This document shows positions 19,948 through 28,095 of a stretch of 55,710 bases of DNA, piece after piece. Each line of letters opens with the position of its first letter. The stretch's first letter is position 1. Origin of the DNA: Pseudomonadota bacterium (GTDB lineage: Bacteria > Pseudomonadota > Gammaproteobacteria > Steroidobacterales > Steroidobacteraceae). Location of the stretch: positions 50,614 to 106,323 of the forward strand of contig JAJZFQ010000230.1 in assembly GCA_021805275.1 (NCBI GenBank). Reading direction: 5' to 3'. Under the pieces are notes generated by a model. That model made no database searches. It was not told where the DNA came from and worked only from the letters and a program-made list of their open reading frames with translations. The translations under genes were made by a program, and so were the position numbers.

Positions 19948-20880
19948 ATGCGTGAGGGAGACGCCAGCGCCCCGGCCCCCCCAGCGAGGGCGGCGGCGAG
20001 CGAACCGGACATCGAGGTCTATCGTTCGCGGGGTCGCCGCGAGTGCGAGGAGCGGGCATTCGTGCTCGGCGCGGTGGGCATCGCGAGCGAGGTGGTGAGC
20101 TTCCGGGGCGGATGGGTGCTGCAAGTCGCCGCGGGGGATCTCGCCGCCGCGGCCGCACACCTGCAGCAGTACGAGCGGGAAAACCCGCCGCGCCGACCCA
20201 TCCCGCCGCCCCCGCCCCTGAGACTCTTCCCACGCGCGTGGGCCGGCTGCCTTGGCTATGCCGCATGGCTGCTCGGCGTCGCCTACGTGCTGTCCAACGG
20301 CCTGGTGCGCCTCGATGCCTTCGAGCGCGGCGATCTTTACGGCGCGGCGCTGCGCCGCGGCCAGTGGTGGCGCGCCTGGACTTGCCTGACGCTGCACATG
20401 AGCGGCGCGCATCTGGCCGGCAACCTGCTGGCGGGCGTGTGGTTCGGCTACCTGGCGGGCCGCCAGTTCGGGGCGGGGACGGCCTGGCTGCTCGTCGTCC
20501 TCGGCGCCGGGCTCGCCAACCTGCTCGAAGGGCTGCTCGGACCGCCTGGATACCGCTCGGTCGGGGCCTCCACCGCCGTGTTCACCGCGCTCGGCATGAT
20601 GGCCGCGCACACCTGGTGGCAGCGCCGCTCGCTGGGCCGCAGCTGGTTGCGCCGCTGGATTCCGCTGGGGGCGGGCGTGGTGCTGCTGGGGTGGCTCGGC
20701 ACCGCCGGCCGGCACACGGACATCATGGCGCACCTGCTGGGGTTCAGCTTTGGCGTCCTGCTTGGCTGGGCGGTTGCCGTGCCGTGGATCGACCGGCGGC
20801 TGGAGCGGGTGCCCCAGTGGCTGCCCGGGCTCGCGGCCATGCTGATCATGGCCGTCGCGTGGGCCTGCGCGCTCGCCTAG
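19948..20880 (+). CDS. Rhomboid-family intramembrane serine protease
   Basis: The 310-residue inner-membrane protease should cleave transmembrane substrates within the bilayer. The catalytic dyad is Ser208 in GASTAVF and His262 in MAHLLGFSFG; the oxyanion-side HMSGAHLAGNL motif is also present. A cytoplasmic N-terminal region of about 90 residues with a small alpha/beta pattern and a Pro-rich linker precedes the first membrane helix, as in GlpG-type enzymes. The ATG at 19948 (MREGDASAP) is preferred to 19909, which only adds a stretch inside the divergent promoter region. It converges on the lipoprotein gene, with just 7 bases between the stops. The substrate is unknown. Confidence 0.88.
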   Translation: MREGDASAPAPPARAAASEPDIEVYRSRGRRECEERAFVLGAVGIASEVVSFRGGWVLQVAAGDLAAAAAHLQQYERENPPRRPIPPPPPLRLFPRAWAGCLGYAAWLLGVAYVLSNGLVRLDAFERGDLYGAALRRGQWWRAWTCLTLHMSGAHLAGNLLAGVWFGYLAGRQFGAGTAWLLVVLGAGLANLLEGLLGPPGYRSVGASTAVFTALGMMAAHTWWQRRSLGRSWLRRWIPLGAGVVLLGWLGTAGRHTDIMAHLLGFSFGVLLGWAVAVPWIDRRLERVPQWLPGLAAMLIMAVAWACALA

Positions 20881-20887
20881 GGGAGGC

Positions 20888-21637
20888 TCAGTCGCTGGTG
20901 GGCAGCAGGGCCGGGGCTACCGCGTGCGGCGTGCGCCGATAGCGTCGAATGAGGCGCACCTCGATGCCGTGACCGCTCATGTGCAGGGTCATCACCAGCT
21001 GCCCGTGCGGGCTGAGCGCAAAGCGCTCGGTCAGCTGTGGACCGATCAGGGGGACCAGCCGGACCACGAAGCTCTGCTCGTCCCAGCCGCAGGTCTGAAC
21101 CGCGCCGCCGTCGCCGAAAGCGATCGCCGTCTGGATGCCGAGCGTGCACTCCTGAATTCCACCGGCGCTGCGCAGTGTGAACTGGCCGGGCGTGAGGCGC
21201 ACTCCGAGGTAGCCGCCCACGGGTACGTGCCCGATGAATTCCCGGACCCACGCCGCTCCGAACATCGGCGCGCTGACCTCCACGCCGGGCTCCTGCAGAG
21301 CGTTCGAGCCGCCGGCCTGGGGGCCGGCCCGACGCTCGTCCCGGCCGTGCTCACCGGGCTCGCGCGCGGGCTGCGACCCCGCGGCGGGCTGCTCTTGGCG
21401 TTCCGCGGCCTGACGGGCCTGCTCAGCCTTGAGCATCCGGCGGTGCAGCTGGCTCTGCAGGCTCGTCACGGCGGCGCTGAGGTGCTCGCTCCTGGCCGCA
21501 TCGAGCGTCCAGTTGCCGGCCAGGTGCGGCGCGTGCGACGGTGGGGCAGCTTTCAGCCGATCGGCCGCGCAGCCGCTCAGGGTGGCCGCGAGCGTCGCGA
21601 CGCACAGGCACAGCACGCACGGAGAAGCGGTGGGCAT
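20888..21637 (-). CDS. Putative lipoprotein of unknown function
   Basis: The 249-residue product begins with a short hydrophobic signal and a lipobox LSGC (Cys23), predicting lipid attachment and envelope location. Residues about 35-110 are helical and charged (Gln/Glu/Ala-rich). From about 120 the protein turns beta-rich (FIGHVPVGGYLGVRLTPGQFTL, IQTAIAFGDGGAVQTCGW, LVMTLHMSGHGIEVRLIRRYRR), perhaps an eight-stranded barrel or lipocalin-like fold. I do not recognise a family. The start is the ATG at 21635-21637, the only one giving a signal peptide; the longer frame is Arg-rich and overlaps eda. It lies 46 bp downstream of eda on the same strand. Confidence 0.7.
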   Translation of the reverse strand: MPTASPCVLCLCVATLAATLSGCAADRLKAAPPSHAPHLAGNWTLDAARSEHLSAAVTSLQSQLHRRMLKAEQARQAAERQEQPAAGSQPAREPGEHGRDERRAGPQAGGSNALQEPGVEVSAPMFGAAWVREFIGHVPVGGYLGVRLTPGQFTLRSAGGIQECTLGIQTAIAFGDGGAVQTCGWDEQSFVVRLVPLIGPQLTERFALSPHGQLVMTLHMSGHGIEVRLIRRYRRTPHAVAPALLPTSD

Positions 21638-21683
21638 AGAGGAAGTGACGGTGACGCTGCCGGTTCGACCGCGCCGGCGCCCC

Positions 21684-22316
21684 TTAAGTTCTCCCGGCCG
21701 CCTGGGCCGCGAGTGCCTCGATCCGCGCCCAGTCGCGGGCTGCGAGCGCCTCGGGCGGCGAGAGCCACGAGCCGCCCGCGCACAGCACGTTCGGCAGCGC
21801 GAGATACGTTCCGACGGTCTCCTGCGTAATACCACCCGTGGGGCAGAACCGAGCCTGGGGGAACGGCCCGGCGAAGGATTTCAGCAGGGCGGTTCCGCCG
21901 GCGGCACCGGCCGGAAAGAACTTGAAGCAGTGATAGCCGCGCGAGAGGCCCTGCATGAGCTCGGAGGCGGTCGCGACCGCCGGCAGATAGGGAATGGGCG
22001 CATGGACGCCGGCCTCGAGCAGGGCCGGGGTCGCGCCGGGGGAAATCGCGAACGTCGCGCCCGCATCGGCCGCGGCGCGCAGATCCTCGACCGACAGCAC
22101 CGTGCCCGCCCCCACGGCGATACCCGGCACCTCGCGCGCGATCGCCTCGATGGCGCGCAGCGCCGCGGGGGTCCGCAGCGTGACCTCGATGGTCCGCAGG
22201 CCGCCGGCGAGCAGCGCGCGGGCCAGGTCCGGGGCGATCGCCGGCTCGTCGATGACCACGACCGGCATGACCGGGGAGAGTCGCAGGATTCGCTCGATGT
22301 CGGCCAGCGAGGGCAT
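21684..22316 (-). CDS. eda: 2-dehydro-3-deoxy-phosphogluconate (KDPG) aldolase
   Basis: The 210-residue class I aldolase splits KDPG into pyruvate and glyceraldehyde 3-phosphate in the Entner-Doudoroff pathway; some members also act on 4-hydroxy-2-oxoglutarate. Schiff-base Lys132 (YHCFKFFPA) and catalytic Glu44 (IEVTLRT) sit within one residue of their E. coli positions, and the phosphate-binding CPTGGI motif is present. The chosen ATG (22314-22316) gives the normal length. The partner edd is not in the window. ldcA lies 80 bp upstream on the same strand. Confidence 0.93.
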   Translation of the reverse strand: MPSLADIERILRLSPVMPVVVIDEPAIAPDLARALLAGGLRTIEVTLRTPAALRAIEAIAREVPGIAVGAGTVLSVEDLRAAADAGATFAISPGATPALLEAGVHAPIPYLPAVATASELMQGLSRGYHCFKFFPAGAAGGTALLKSFAGPFPQARFCPTGGITQETVGTYLALPNVLCAGGSWLSPPEALAARDWARIEALAAQAAGRT

Positions 22317-22396
22317 GGATTGGGCTCGATGGATTGGGGGAGGCAGGCCCTTATCGTGCAGCAATCCGCACGTTTGCGATAGAGAGCGGCCGCCCC

Positions 22397-23302
22397 TTAT
22401 GCGGCGGCCCCCTGGAGGAATGTCAATGTCTGCGCCGTGGCATCCAGCCGGACGCGCACACCGAGGGGAACCGGCTCGTTGCGCGCGCCGTGACCGATCG
22501 GGAAGCCCGCCGCGCACGGCAGCCCGGTCTCGGCGGCGAGCTCTCGCAGGACATCGCCGCTCGAGTACGCCGCATCACGCTCCTCGCAGCCGGTGAACGA
22601 GCCGAGCACGATGCCGCGGATCTGGCGGAAGACTCCGGCCAGCGCCAGGTGCGTCCACATCCGGTCCAGCCGGTAGGGACGCTCCCCGACGTCCTCGAGC
22701 AGCAGGATGGCGCCCTCGAGCGGCGGCAGGAACGCCGTCCCGAGCAGGCGTGAGAGGACCGCCAGCGTGCCGCCGAGCAGGGGGCCCTCGGCGACACCGG
22801 GCACATAGGTTTCGCTACCCCGCAGCGGCGCGGCCGGCGCATCACTCTCGAGCAGGGTGAACAGCCGTTCATGGGCAGGGCTGTCAAGCAGCGCGAGTTG
22901 CGTCAGAACCGGCCCGTGGATGCTGATGCGGCCCGTGCGCTGCAGCCACGCGTGCAGCGCGGTGATGTCAGAGAAGCCGATGAGCGGCTTGCGACCGGGG
23001 TCGAGCGGTTCCAGTCCGCCGAGCAGCCGCAGCGCCCCGTAGCCACCGCGAGCGCAGAAGACGGCCTTGATCTGGGGATCGCCCAGCGCGGCGGCGATCT
23101 CGGCCCGCCGGCGCGCATCGTCGCCGGCGAGGTAACGCTCGGCGCAGAAGATGCCGGGTTCGTAGCGGACGTCGTAGCGCGCTGCGATGACCGCCAGCCC
23201 CGCGGCGAACTTCGGCCGCTCGAACGGTCCGGCCGGCGCCACCGCCGCGACGCGGTCACCAGGGCGAAGACGGGGAAAGGGCCGAAAGGCGATGTCGGGC
23301 AT
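22397..23302 (-). CDS. ldcA: Muramoyltetrapeptide LD-carboxypeptidase (peptidase S66)
   Basis: The 301-residue enzyme removes the terminal D-alanine from tetrapeptides during murein recycling in the cytoplasm. The S66 catalytic triad is visible as Ser111 (IGFSDITALH), Glu203 (LLLEDVGERPYR) and His271 (PIGHGARN). The substrate-loop motif FCARGGYGALRLL is also conserved. The ATG at 23300-23302 (MPDIAFRPF) gives the standard length; the longer frame begins in the kdp promoter region. It is divergent from the kdp operon. Confidence 0.93.
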   Translation of the reverse strand: MPDIAFRPFPRLRPGDRVAAVAPAGPFERPKFAAGLAVIAARYDVRYEPGIFCAERYLAGDDARRRAEIAAALGDPQIKAVFCARGGYGALRLLGGLEPLDPGRKPLIGFSDITALHAWLQRTGRISIHGPVLTQLALLDSPAHERLFTLLESDAPAAPLRGSETYVPGVAEGPLLGGTLAVLSRLLGTAFLPPLEGAILLLEDVGERPYRLDRMWTHLALAGVFRQIRGIVLGSFTGCEERDAAYSSGDVLRELAAETGLPCAAGFPIGHGARNEPVPLGVRVRLDATAQTLTFLQGAAA

Positions 23303-23450
23303 GCGGCAGGCACTTCGCAGCGGCCACGGGGCGCACATTGTCCACCACGAGCCGCAGCGGAACCAGCGGAAATTACTCACGCAGCGCTCACCGCCTTGGA
23401 TCTAGCGTACCTCTCCTCACGCCCGCGCAGCGGACTGGATGGAGCCTCAC

Positions 23451-23546
23451 ATGGCGGACCTGGCATTTCTGCTGATCCTGGCCGGACTGTACGGCCTGAC
23501 GCACCTGATGGTGTGGGCGATCGCGCGACTCGGAGCCCTCGAATGA
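23451..23546 (+). CDS. 31-residue membrane micropeptide at the head of the kdp operon
   Basis: A small open frame of 31 residues starts at ATG 23451 and ends with a TGA that overlaps the kdpF ATG (ATGA, 23543-23546). It encodes one hydrophobic segment (about residues 4-25, LAFLLILAGLYGLTHLMVW) followed by a short basic/acidic tail. GGATGGAG lies about 8 nt upstream as a plausible ribosome-binding site. Its position, its overlap and its single membrane span argue that it is translated together with the Kdp pump. It may be an accessory subunit like KdpF or a translational lead-in; function is not known. Confidence 0.6.
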   Translation: MADLAFLLILAGLYGLTHLMVWAIARLGALE

Positions 23547-23632
23547 ACCCCGGTTACCTGCTCGGTGGATTGCTGACGCTCGCACTCGCGGGCTACCTGC
23601 TGTATGCGCTGTTCAAGCCGGAGAAGTTCTGA
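23543..23632 (+). CDS. kdpF: Potassium-transporting ATPase small subunit KdpF
   Basis: The 29-residue single-span peptide (MNPGYLLGG ... YALFKPEKF) matches the KdpF pattern: a hydrophobic helix ending in the conserved Leu/Phe-Lys-Pro-Glu-Lys-Phe tail. KdpF stabilises the KdpABC complex in the inner membrane. Its ATG overlaps the preceding micropeptide's stop, and its TGA (23630-23632) overlaps the kdpA ATG by one base. Confidence 0.9.
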   Translation: MNPGYLLGGLLTLALAGYLLYALFKPEKF

Positions 23633-25437
23633 TGACCGCACAGTCGTGGGGCCTGCTCGCCCTGTTCCTCGCCGCGACGCTGTTGTGCGTCAAGCCGCTC
23701 GGCCTGTACCTGGCGCGCGTGATGGAGGGCGAGCCGATTCTCGCCTTGCGGGTCGGCGGGCGCCTGGAGCGGCTGATCTACCGGCTGTGCGGGGTCGAGC
23801 CCGGCGCGGAGATGGGCTGGATGCGCTATGCCATTGCACTGCTGCTGTTCAACACCCTCGGCGTGCTGCTGCTCTACGCCCTGCAGCGCCTGCAGTACTG
23901 GCTGCCGCTCAATCCCCAGCACTTTGCCGCGCCATCCCCGGACTCGGCGTTCAATACCGCGGTCAGCTTCGTAACCAACACGAACTGGCAGAGCTACATC
24001 CCCGAGACGACGATGAGCGACCTGACGCAGATGGCCGGTCTCGCCGTGCAGAATTTCCTCTCCGCGGCCACTGGCATCGTCGTCGCGGTCGCGCTCATCC
24101 GCGGACTGGCGCGGCACAGCGTGCGTGCGATCGGCAACTTCTGGGTCGACATCACCCGCGCGACGCTCTATGTGCTGCTGCCACTCGCGGTCGTGATCGC
24201 ACTGGCGCTGCTCAGCCAGGGCGTCATTCAGAACTTCAGCGCGTACCGGCAGGCCACGCTGGTGCAGCCGGTGACCTACTCGCGCCAGGCGACCGATGCG
24301 GCGGGCAATCCGCTCATCGGCAGCCCCGGCAATCCAGTCATGAGCACGGTGCGCATGACCACCCAGACGCTGCCGATGGGGCCCGTGGCCTCGCAGGAGG
24401 CGATCAAGGAGCTCGGCACCAATGGCGGAGGCTTCTTCAATGCCAACTCGGCCCATCCCTACGAGAATCCGACGGCGCTGTCGAACTTCATCGAGATGCT
24501 CGCCATCGTCCTGGTTCCCGCGGCGCTGACCTACACCTTCGGTCATCTGGTCGGCGATACGCGCCAGGGCTGGGCGGTGCTGGCGGCGATGCTCATCCTG
24601 TTCGTGCCGCTCTATGCGCTGTGCAATCACAGCGAGCAGATCGGCAATCCGCGTCTCTCCGCGCTCGGGGTGGACCAGGCCGCGAGCGCCCTGCAGAGCG
24701 GGGGCAACATGGAGGGCAAGGAGGTGCGCTTCGGCATCGCCGGCTCGACGCTGTTCGCCACGGCAACCACGGTCACCTCGACCGGCGCGGTCGATTCCAT
24801 GCACGACTCCTACACGCCGCTTGGCGGCTTGGTGCCGCTGTTCGACATGATGCTCGGCGAGGTGGTGCTCGGCGGTATCGGCACGGGACTGTATTCCATG
24901 CTGGTCTTTGCCATCGTCGGGGTGTTTATCGCCGGACTGATGATCGGGCGCACCCCGGAGTACATCGGCAAGAAGATCGAGGCGTTCGAGATGAAGATGA
25001 GCGCGATCGTCATTCTCGTCATGCCGTTCATCGTGCTCACCGGGGCCGCGGTCGCGGTGAGTGTGGCGGCGGGGCGGGCCGGAGCGGACAATCCCGGGGC
25101 GCACGGCTTCAGTGAGATTCTCTACGCATTCACCTCCGCGGGGAACAACAACGGCAGCGCCTTTGCCGGCATCAACGCGAACACGCCCTTCTACAACACC
25201 AGCCTCGCGCTCGTCATGTGGCTGGGCCGCTTCTGGCCGATTGTCGCGGTGCTCGCCATTGCCGGCTCGCTAGCCGCCAAGAAGCGCATTCCCGTCTCGG
25301 CCGGCACCATGCCCACCCACGGGCCGACGTTCATCGCGCTGCTCATCGGCACGGTCCTGCTGGTGGGAGCCCTGACTTTCGTTCCGGCGCTCGCGCTCGG
25401 GCCCATCGTCGAGCACCTGATGCTCTGGAGCCATTGA
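23632..25437 (+). CDS. kdpA: Potassium-transporting ATPase potassium-binding subunit KdpA
   Basis: The 601-residue membrane subunit binds and conducts K+ in the high-affinity Kdp pump. Its four selectivity-filter-like loops are visible: [22 protein letters not shown], the GGIGTGLYS region and [11 protein letters not shown]. It has about ten membrane helices and is somewhat longer than the E. coli protein. The ATG at 23632 overlaps the kdpF stop. The stop is 2 bases before kdpB. Confidence 0.96.
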   Translation: MTAQSWGLLALFLAATLLCVKPLGLYLARVMEGEPILALRVGGRLERLIYRLCGVEPGAEMGWMRYAIALLLFNTLGVLLLYALQRLQYWLPLNPQHFAAPSPDSAFNTAVSFVTNTNWQSYIPETTMSDLTQMAGLAVQNFLSAATGIVVAVALIRGLARHSVRAIGNFWVDITRATLYVLLPLAVVIALALLSQGVIQNFSAYRQATLVQPVTYSRQATDAAGNPLIGSPGNPVMSTVRMTTQTLPMGPVASQEAIKELGTNGGGFFNANSAHPYENPTALSNFIEMLAIVLVPAALTYTFGHLVGDTRQGWAVLAAMLILFVPLYALCNHSEQIGNPRLSALGVDQAASALQSGGNMEGKEVRFGIAGSTLFATATTVTSTGAVDSMHDSYTPLGGLVPLFDMMLGEVVLGGIGTGLYSMLVFAIVGVFIAGLMIGRTPEYIGKKIEAFEMKMSAIVILVMPFIVLTGAAVAVSVAAGRAGADNPGAHGFSEILYAFTSAGNNNGSAFAGINANTPFYNTSLALVMWLGRFWPIVAVLAIAGSLAAKKRIPVSAGTMPTHGPTFIALLIGTVLLVGALTFVPALALGPIVEHLMLWSH

Positions 25438-25439
25438 TC

Positions 25440-27503
25440 ATGCGCCGCAAGCTCTCCATGTTCGATCGCGCACTGCTCGGTCCGGCCATTCTTGATGCGT
25501 TGCGCAAGCTCGATCCGCGCGTGCAGTGGCGCAACCCGGTGATGTTCGTGGTCTACCTGGGCAGCCTGCTCACGACCGGGTTGTGGTTCGATGCGCTCGC
25601 CGGTCGCACCGCGGCGCCGCCGTGGTTCATCCTCAGCGTCGCGGTCTGGTTGTGGTTCACCGTCCTGTTTGCCAATTTCGCCGAGGCGCTCGCCGAGGGA
25701 CGCAGCAAGGCGCAGGCGGCGAGCCTGAAGGGCCTGAAGCAGACGGTGGAGGCGAAACGACTGGCGAATCCGGCTGACCGCACCAGTGTGAGCCGCGTGC
25801 GCGGCGAGCAGCTGCGTAAGGGCGAGGTCGTGCTGGTGGAGGCCGGGGACTTCGTGCCGGGCGACGGCGAGGTGATCGAAGGGGCCGCCTCGGTCGATGA
25901 GAGCGCCATTACCGGGGAGTCCGCGCCCGTCATCCGCGAGTCCGGCGGGGACTTCTCCTCGGTGACCGGCGGAACCCGAGTGTTGTCGGACTGGATCGTG
26001 GTGCGCGTCCTCGCCAATCCCGGCGAGACCTTCATCGATCGCATGATCGCGATGGTCGAGAGCGCCAAGCGGCAGAAGACCCCGAACGAGATCGCCCTCA
26101 CCATCCTGCTCGTGGCGCTCACCCTCGTGTTCCTGTTCGCCACCGCGACGCTCCTGCCGTACTCGATTTACAGCGTGACCGTGACCGGACTCGGCAAGCC
26201 GATCACCCTGACGGCGCTCATCGCGCTGCTCGTGTGTCTCATCCCGACGACCATCGGCGGATTGCTCTCGGCCATCGGAGTCGCGGGCATGAGCCGCATG
26301 ATGCAGGCCAACGTGATTGCAACCTCGGGACGGGCGGTGGAGGCCGCCGGCGACGTCGATGTGCTGCTGCTCGACAAGACCGGCACCATCACGCTCGGCA
26401 ACCGCCAGGCGGCAGCGTTCGTTCCGGCTGCGGGGGTGAGCGAGGAGGAACTCGCCGATGCCGCGCAGCTTGCCTCGCTCGCTGATGAGACTCCCGAAGG
26501 CCGCAGCATCGTGGTGCTTGCCAAACAGCGCTTTCGGCTGCGCGAGCGGGATCTGTCCTCTCTGCACGGGACGTTCGTGCCGTTCTCGGCCCACACGCGC
26601 ATGAGCGGGGTCGATCTGGGCAGCCGGCAGATCCGCAAGGGTGCCGTCGATGCCATCCGCCGGCACGCCGAGGGGTTCGGGGAGGCCTTCCCCAAAGCGG
26701 TGCTCGCCACAGTGCAGGAGGTCGCGCGGCGCGGCAGCACGCCGCTGCTGGTGAGCGACGGTGGGCGGGTGCTCGGGGTGATCGAGCTGAAGGACATCGT
26801 CAAGGGTGGCATCAAGGAGCGCTTCGGCGAGCTGCGCCGGATGGGAATCAAGACCATCATGATCACCGGCGACAATGCCCTCACGGCCGCCGCCATCGCC
26901 GCCGAGGCGGGGGTCGATGACTTTCTCGCCGAGGCGACGCCGGAGGCGAAGCTAAATCTCATCCGCGCTCACCAGGCCGAGGGCCGGCTGGTGGCGATGA
27001 CCGGGGACGGCAGCAACGACGCGCCGGCGCTGGCGCAGGCGGATGTCGCGGTGGCGATGAATACCGGCACCCAGGCCGCCAAGGAAGCCGGCAACATGGT
27101 GGATCTGGATTCCAACCCGACCAAGCTCATCGAGGTGGTCGAGACGGGCAAGCAGATGCTCATGACGCGCGGCTCGCTCACCACCTTCAGCATCGCCAAT
27201 GACGTGGCCAAGTACTTCGCGATCATTCCGGCGGCGTTTGCGAGCACCTACCCGCAGCTCGATGCACTCAACATCATGCACCTGAGCAGTCCCTTCTCGG
27301 CGATCCTCTCGGCCGTGATTTTCAATGCGCTCATCATCATTGCGCTCGTCCCGCTCGCCCTCACGGGCGTGCGCTACCGCCCGCTCGGCGCGGCGCGGCT
27401 GTTGCGGCGCAATCTGCTGATCTACGGCATCGGGGGTATCCTGGTGCCGTTCGCCGGCATCAAGGTGATCGACATGGCGCTCACGCTGCTGCATCTGACC
27501 TGA
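25440..27503 (+). CDS. kdpB: Potassium-transporting P-type ATPase subunit KdpB
   Basis: The 687-residue catalytic subunit hydrolyses ATP to drive K+ uptake through KdpA. The phosphorylated residue is Asp312 in DKTGTIT. The actuator motif TGESAPV, the hinge [21 protein letters not shown] and the ITGDN region are all present. The start ATG at 25440 follows the kdpA stop by 2 bases; the longer open frame overlaps kdpA in another frame. The IA-type P-ATPase length and motif order are normal. Confidence 0.96.
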   Translation: MRRKLSMFDRALLGPAILDALRKLDPRVQWRNPVMFVVYLGSLLTTGLWFDALAGRTAAPPWFILSVAVWLWFTVLFANFAEALAEGRSKAQAASLKGLKQTVEAKRLANPADRTSVSRVRGEQLRKGEVVLVEAGDFVPGDGEVIEGAASVDESAITGESAPVIRESGGDFSSVTGGTRVLSDWIVVRVLANPGETFIDRMIAMVESAKRQKTPNEIALTILLVALTLVFLFATATLLPYSIYSVTVTGLGKPITLTALIALLVCLIPTTIGGLLSAIGVAGMSRMMQANVIATSGRAVEAAGDVDVLLLDKTGTITLGNRQAAAFVPAAGVSEEELADAAQLASLADETPEGRSIVVLAKQRFRLRERDLSSLHGTFVPFSAHTRMSGVDLGSRQIRKGAVDAIRRHAEGFGEAFPKAVLATVQEVARRGSTPLLVSDGGRVLGVIELKDIVKGGIKERFGELRRMGIKTIMITGDNALTAAAIAAEAGVDDFLAEATPEAKLNLIRAHQAEGRLVAMTGDGSNDAPALAQADVAVAMNTGTQAAKEAGNMVDLDSNPTKLIEVVETGKQMLMTRGSLTTFSIANDVAKYFAIIPAAFASTYPQLDALNIMHLSSPFSAILSAVIFNALIIIALVPLALTGVRYRPLGAARLLRRNLLIYGIGGILVPFAGIKVIDMALTLLHLT

Positions 27504-27515
27504 GTGAAGTGCGCC

Positions 27516-28088
27516 ATGAAGAACATGCTTCGTTCCGCGATGACGCTGCTTGCCGCCATGGTGGTGCTCCTCGGGGTCGCCTATCCTCTGCTCATCACCG
27601 GCGTGGCGCGGGTCGTCTTCCCCACCCAGGCCGCCGGGAGCCTGATCGTGCGCCACGGCCGTCTGATCGGCTCGCGGCTCATCGGCCAGCCGTTCAGCGA
27701 GCGGCGCTATTTCTGGAGCCGTCCCTCGGCAACCGCCCCGCAGCCCTACAACGGTCTTGATTCCGGCGGCTCGAACCTCGGTCCGCTGAACCCCGCGCTG
27801 CTGGCGCAGGTGCAGGCGCGCATCGCCGCCCTGCGGGCGGCCGATCCGGGCAATACGGCGCCCGTGCCGGTCGATCTGGTGACGGCCTCGGCAAGCGGAC
27901 TCGACCCCGACATCAGTCTTGCGGCGGCCTATTACCAGGCCGGCCGCGTGGCGCGGGTCCGCGGCCTGCGCGTCGCCGAGGTCCGCGCCCTCATTGCTGC
28001 GCATGCCCGCGGTGGTTCGTTGGGTGTCCTCGGTGACCCGCGGGTCAACGTTCTGGAGTTGAATCTCGCGCTCGACGCTATGAAATAA
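27516..28088 (+). CDS. kdpC: Potassium-transporting ATPase subunit KdpC
   Basis: The 190-residue single-span subunit is thought to help assemble and couple KdpA and KdpB. Seen here: an N-terminal membrane helix (LLAAMVVLLGVAYPLLITGV), the conserved blocks LIGQPFSERRYFWSRPSAT and PVDLVTASASGLDPDIS, and the ending VNVLELNLALD. I prefer ATG 27516; a GTG at 27504 directly after the kdpB stop or ATG 27525 are alternatives. kdpD begins 7 bases after the stop. Confidence 0.93.
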   Translation: MKNMLRSAMTLLAAMVVLLGVAYPLLITGVARVVFPTQAAGSLIVRHGRLIGSRLIGQPFSERRYFWSRPSATAPQPYNGLDSGGSNLGPLNPALLAQVQARIAALRAADPGNTAPVPVDLVTASASGLDPDISLAAAYYQAGRVARVRGLRVAEVRALIAAHARGGSLGVLGDPRVNVLELNLALDAMK

Positions 28089-28095
28089 TCTGCCC

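Noticed and set aside
23303..23450. KdpE box and sigma70 promoter before the kdp operon
   Set aside because: Only weak hexamers (such as TTGTCC and TAGCGT) with poor spacing are present, so none is annotated.
23593..25104. 503-residue open frame on the minus strand across kdpA
   Set aside because: Antisense to kdpA, with low-complexity His/Arg/Gln/Glu composition and no domain; a shadow frame.
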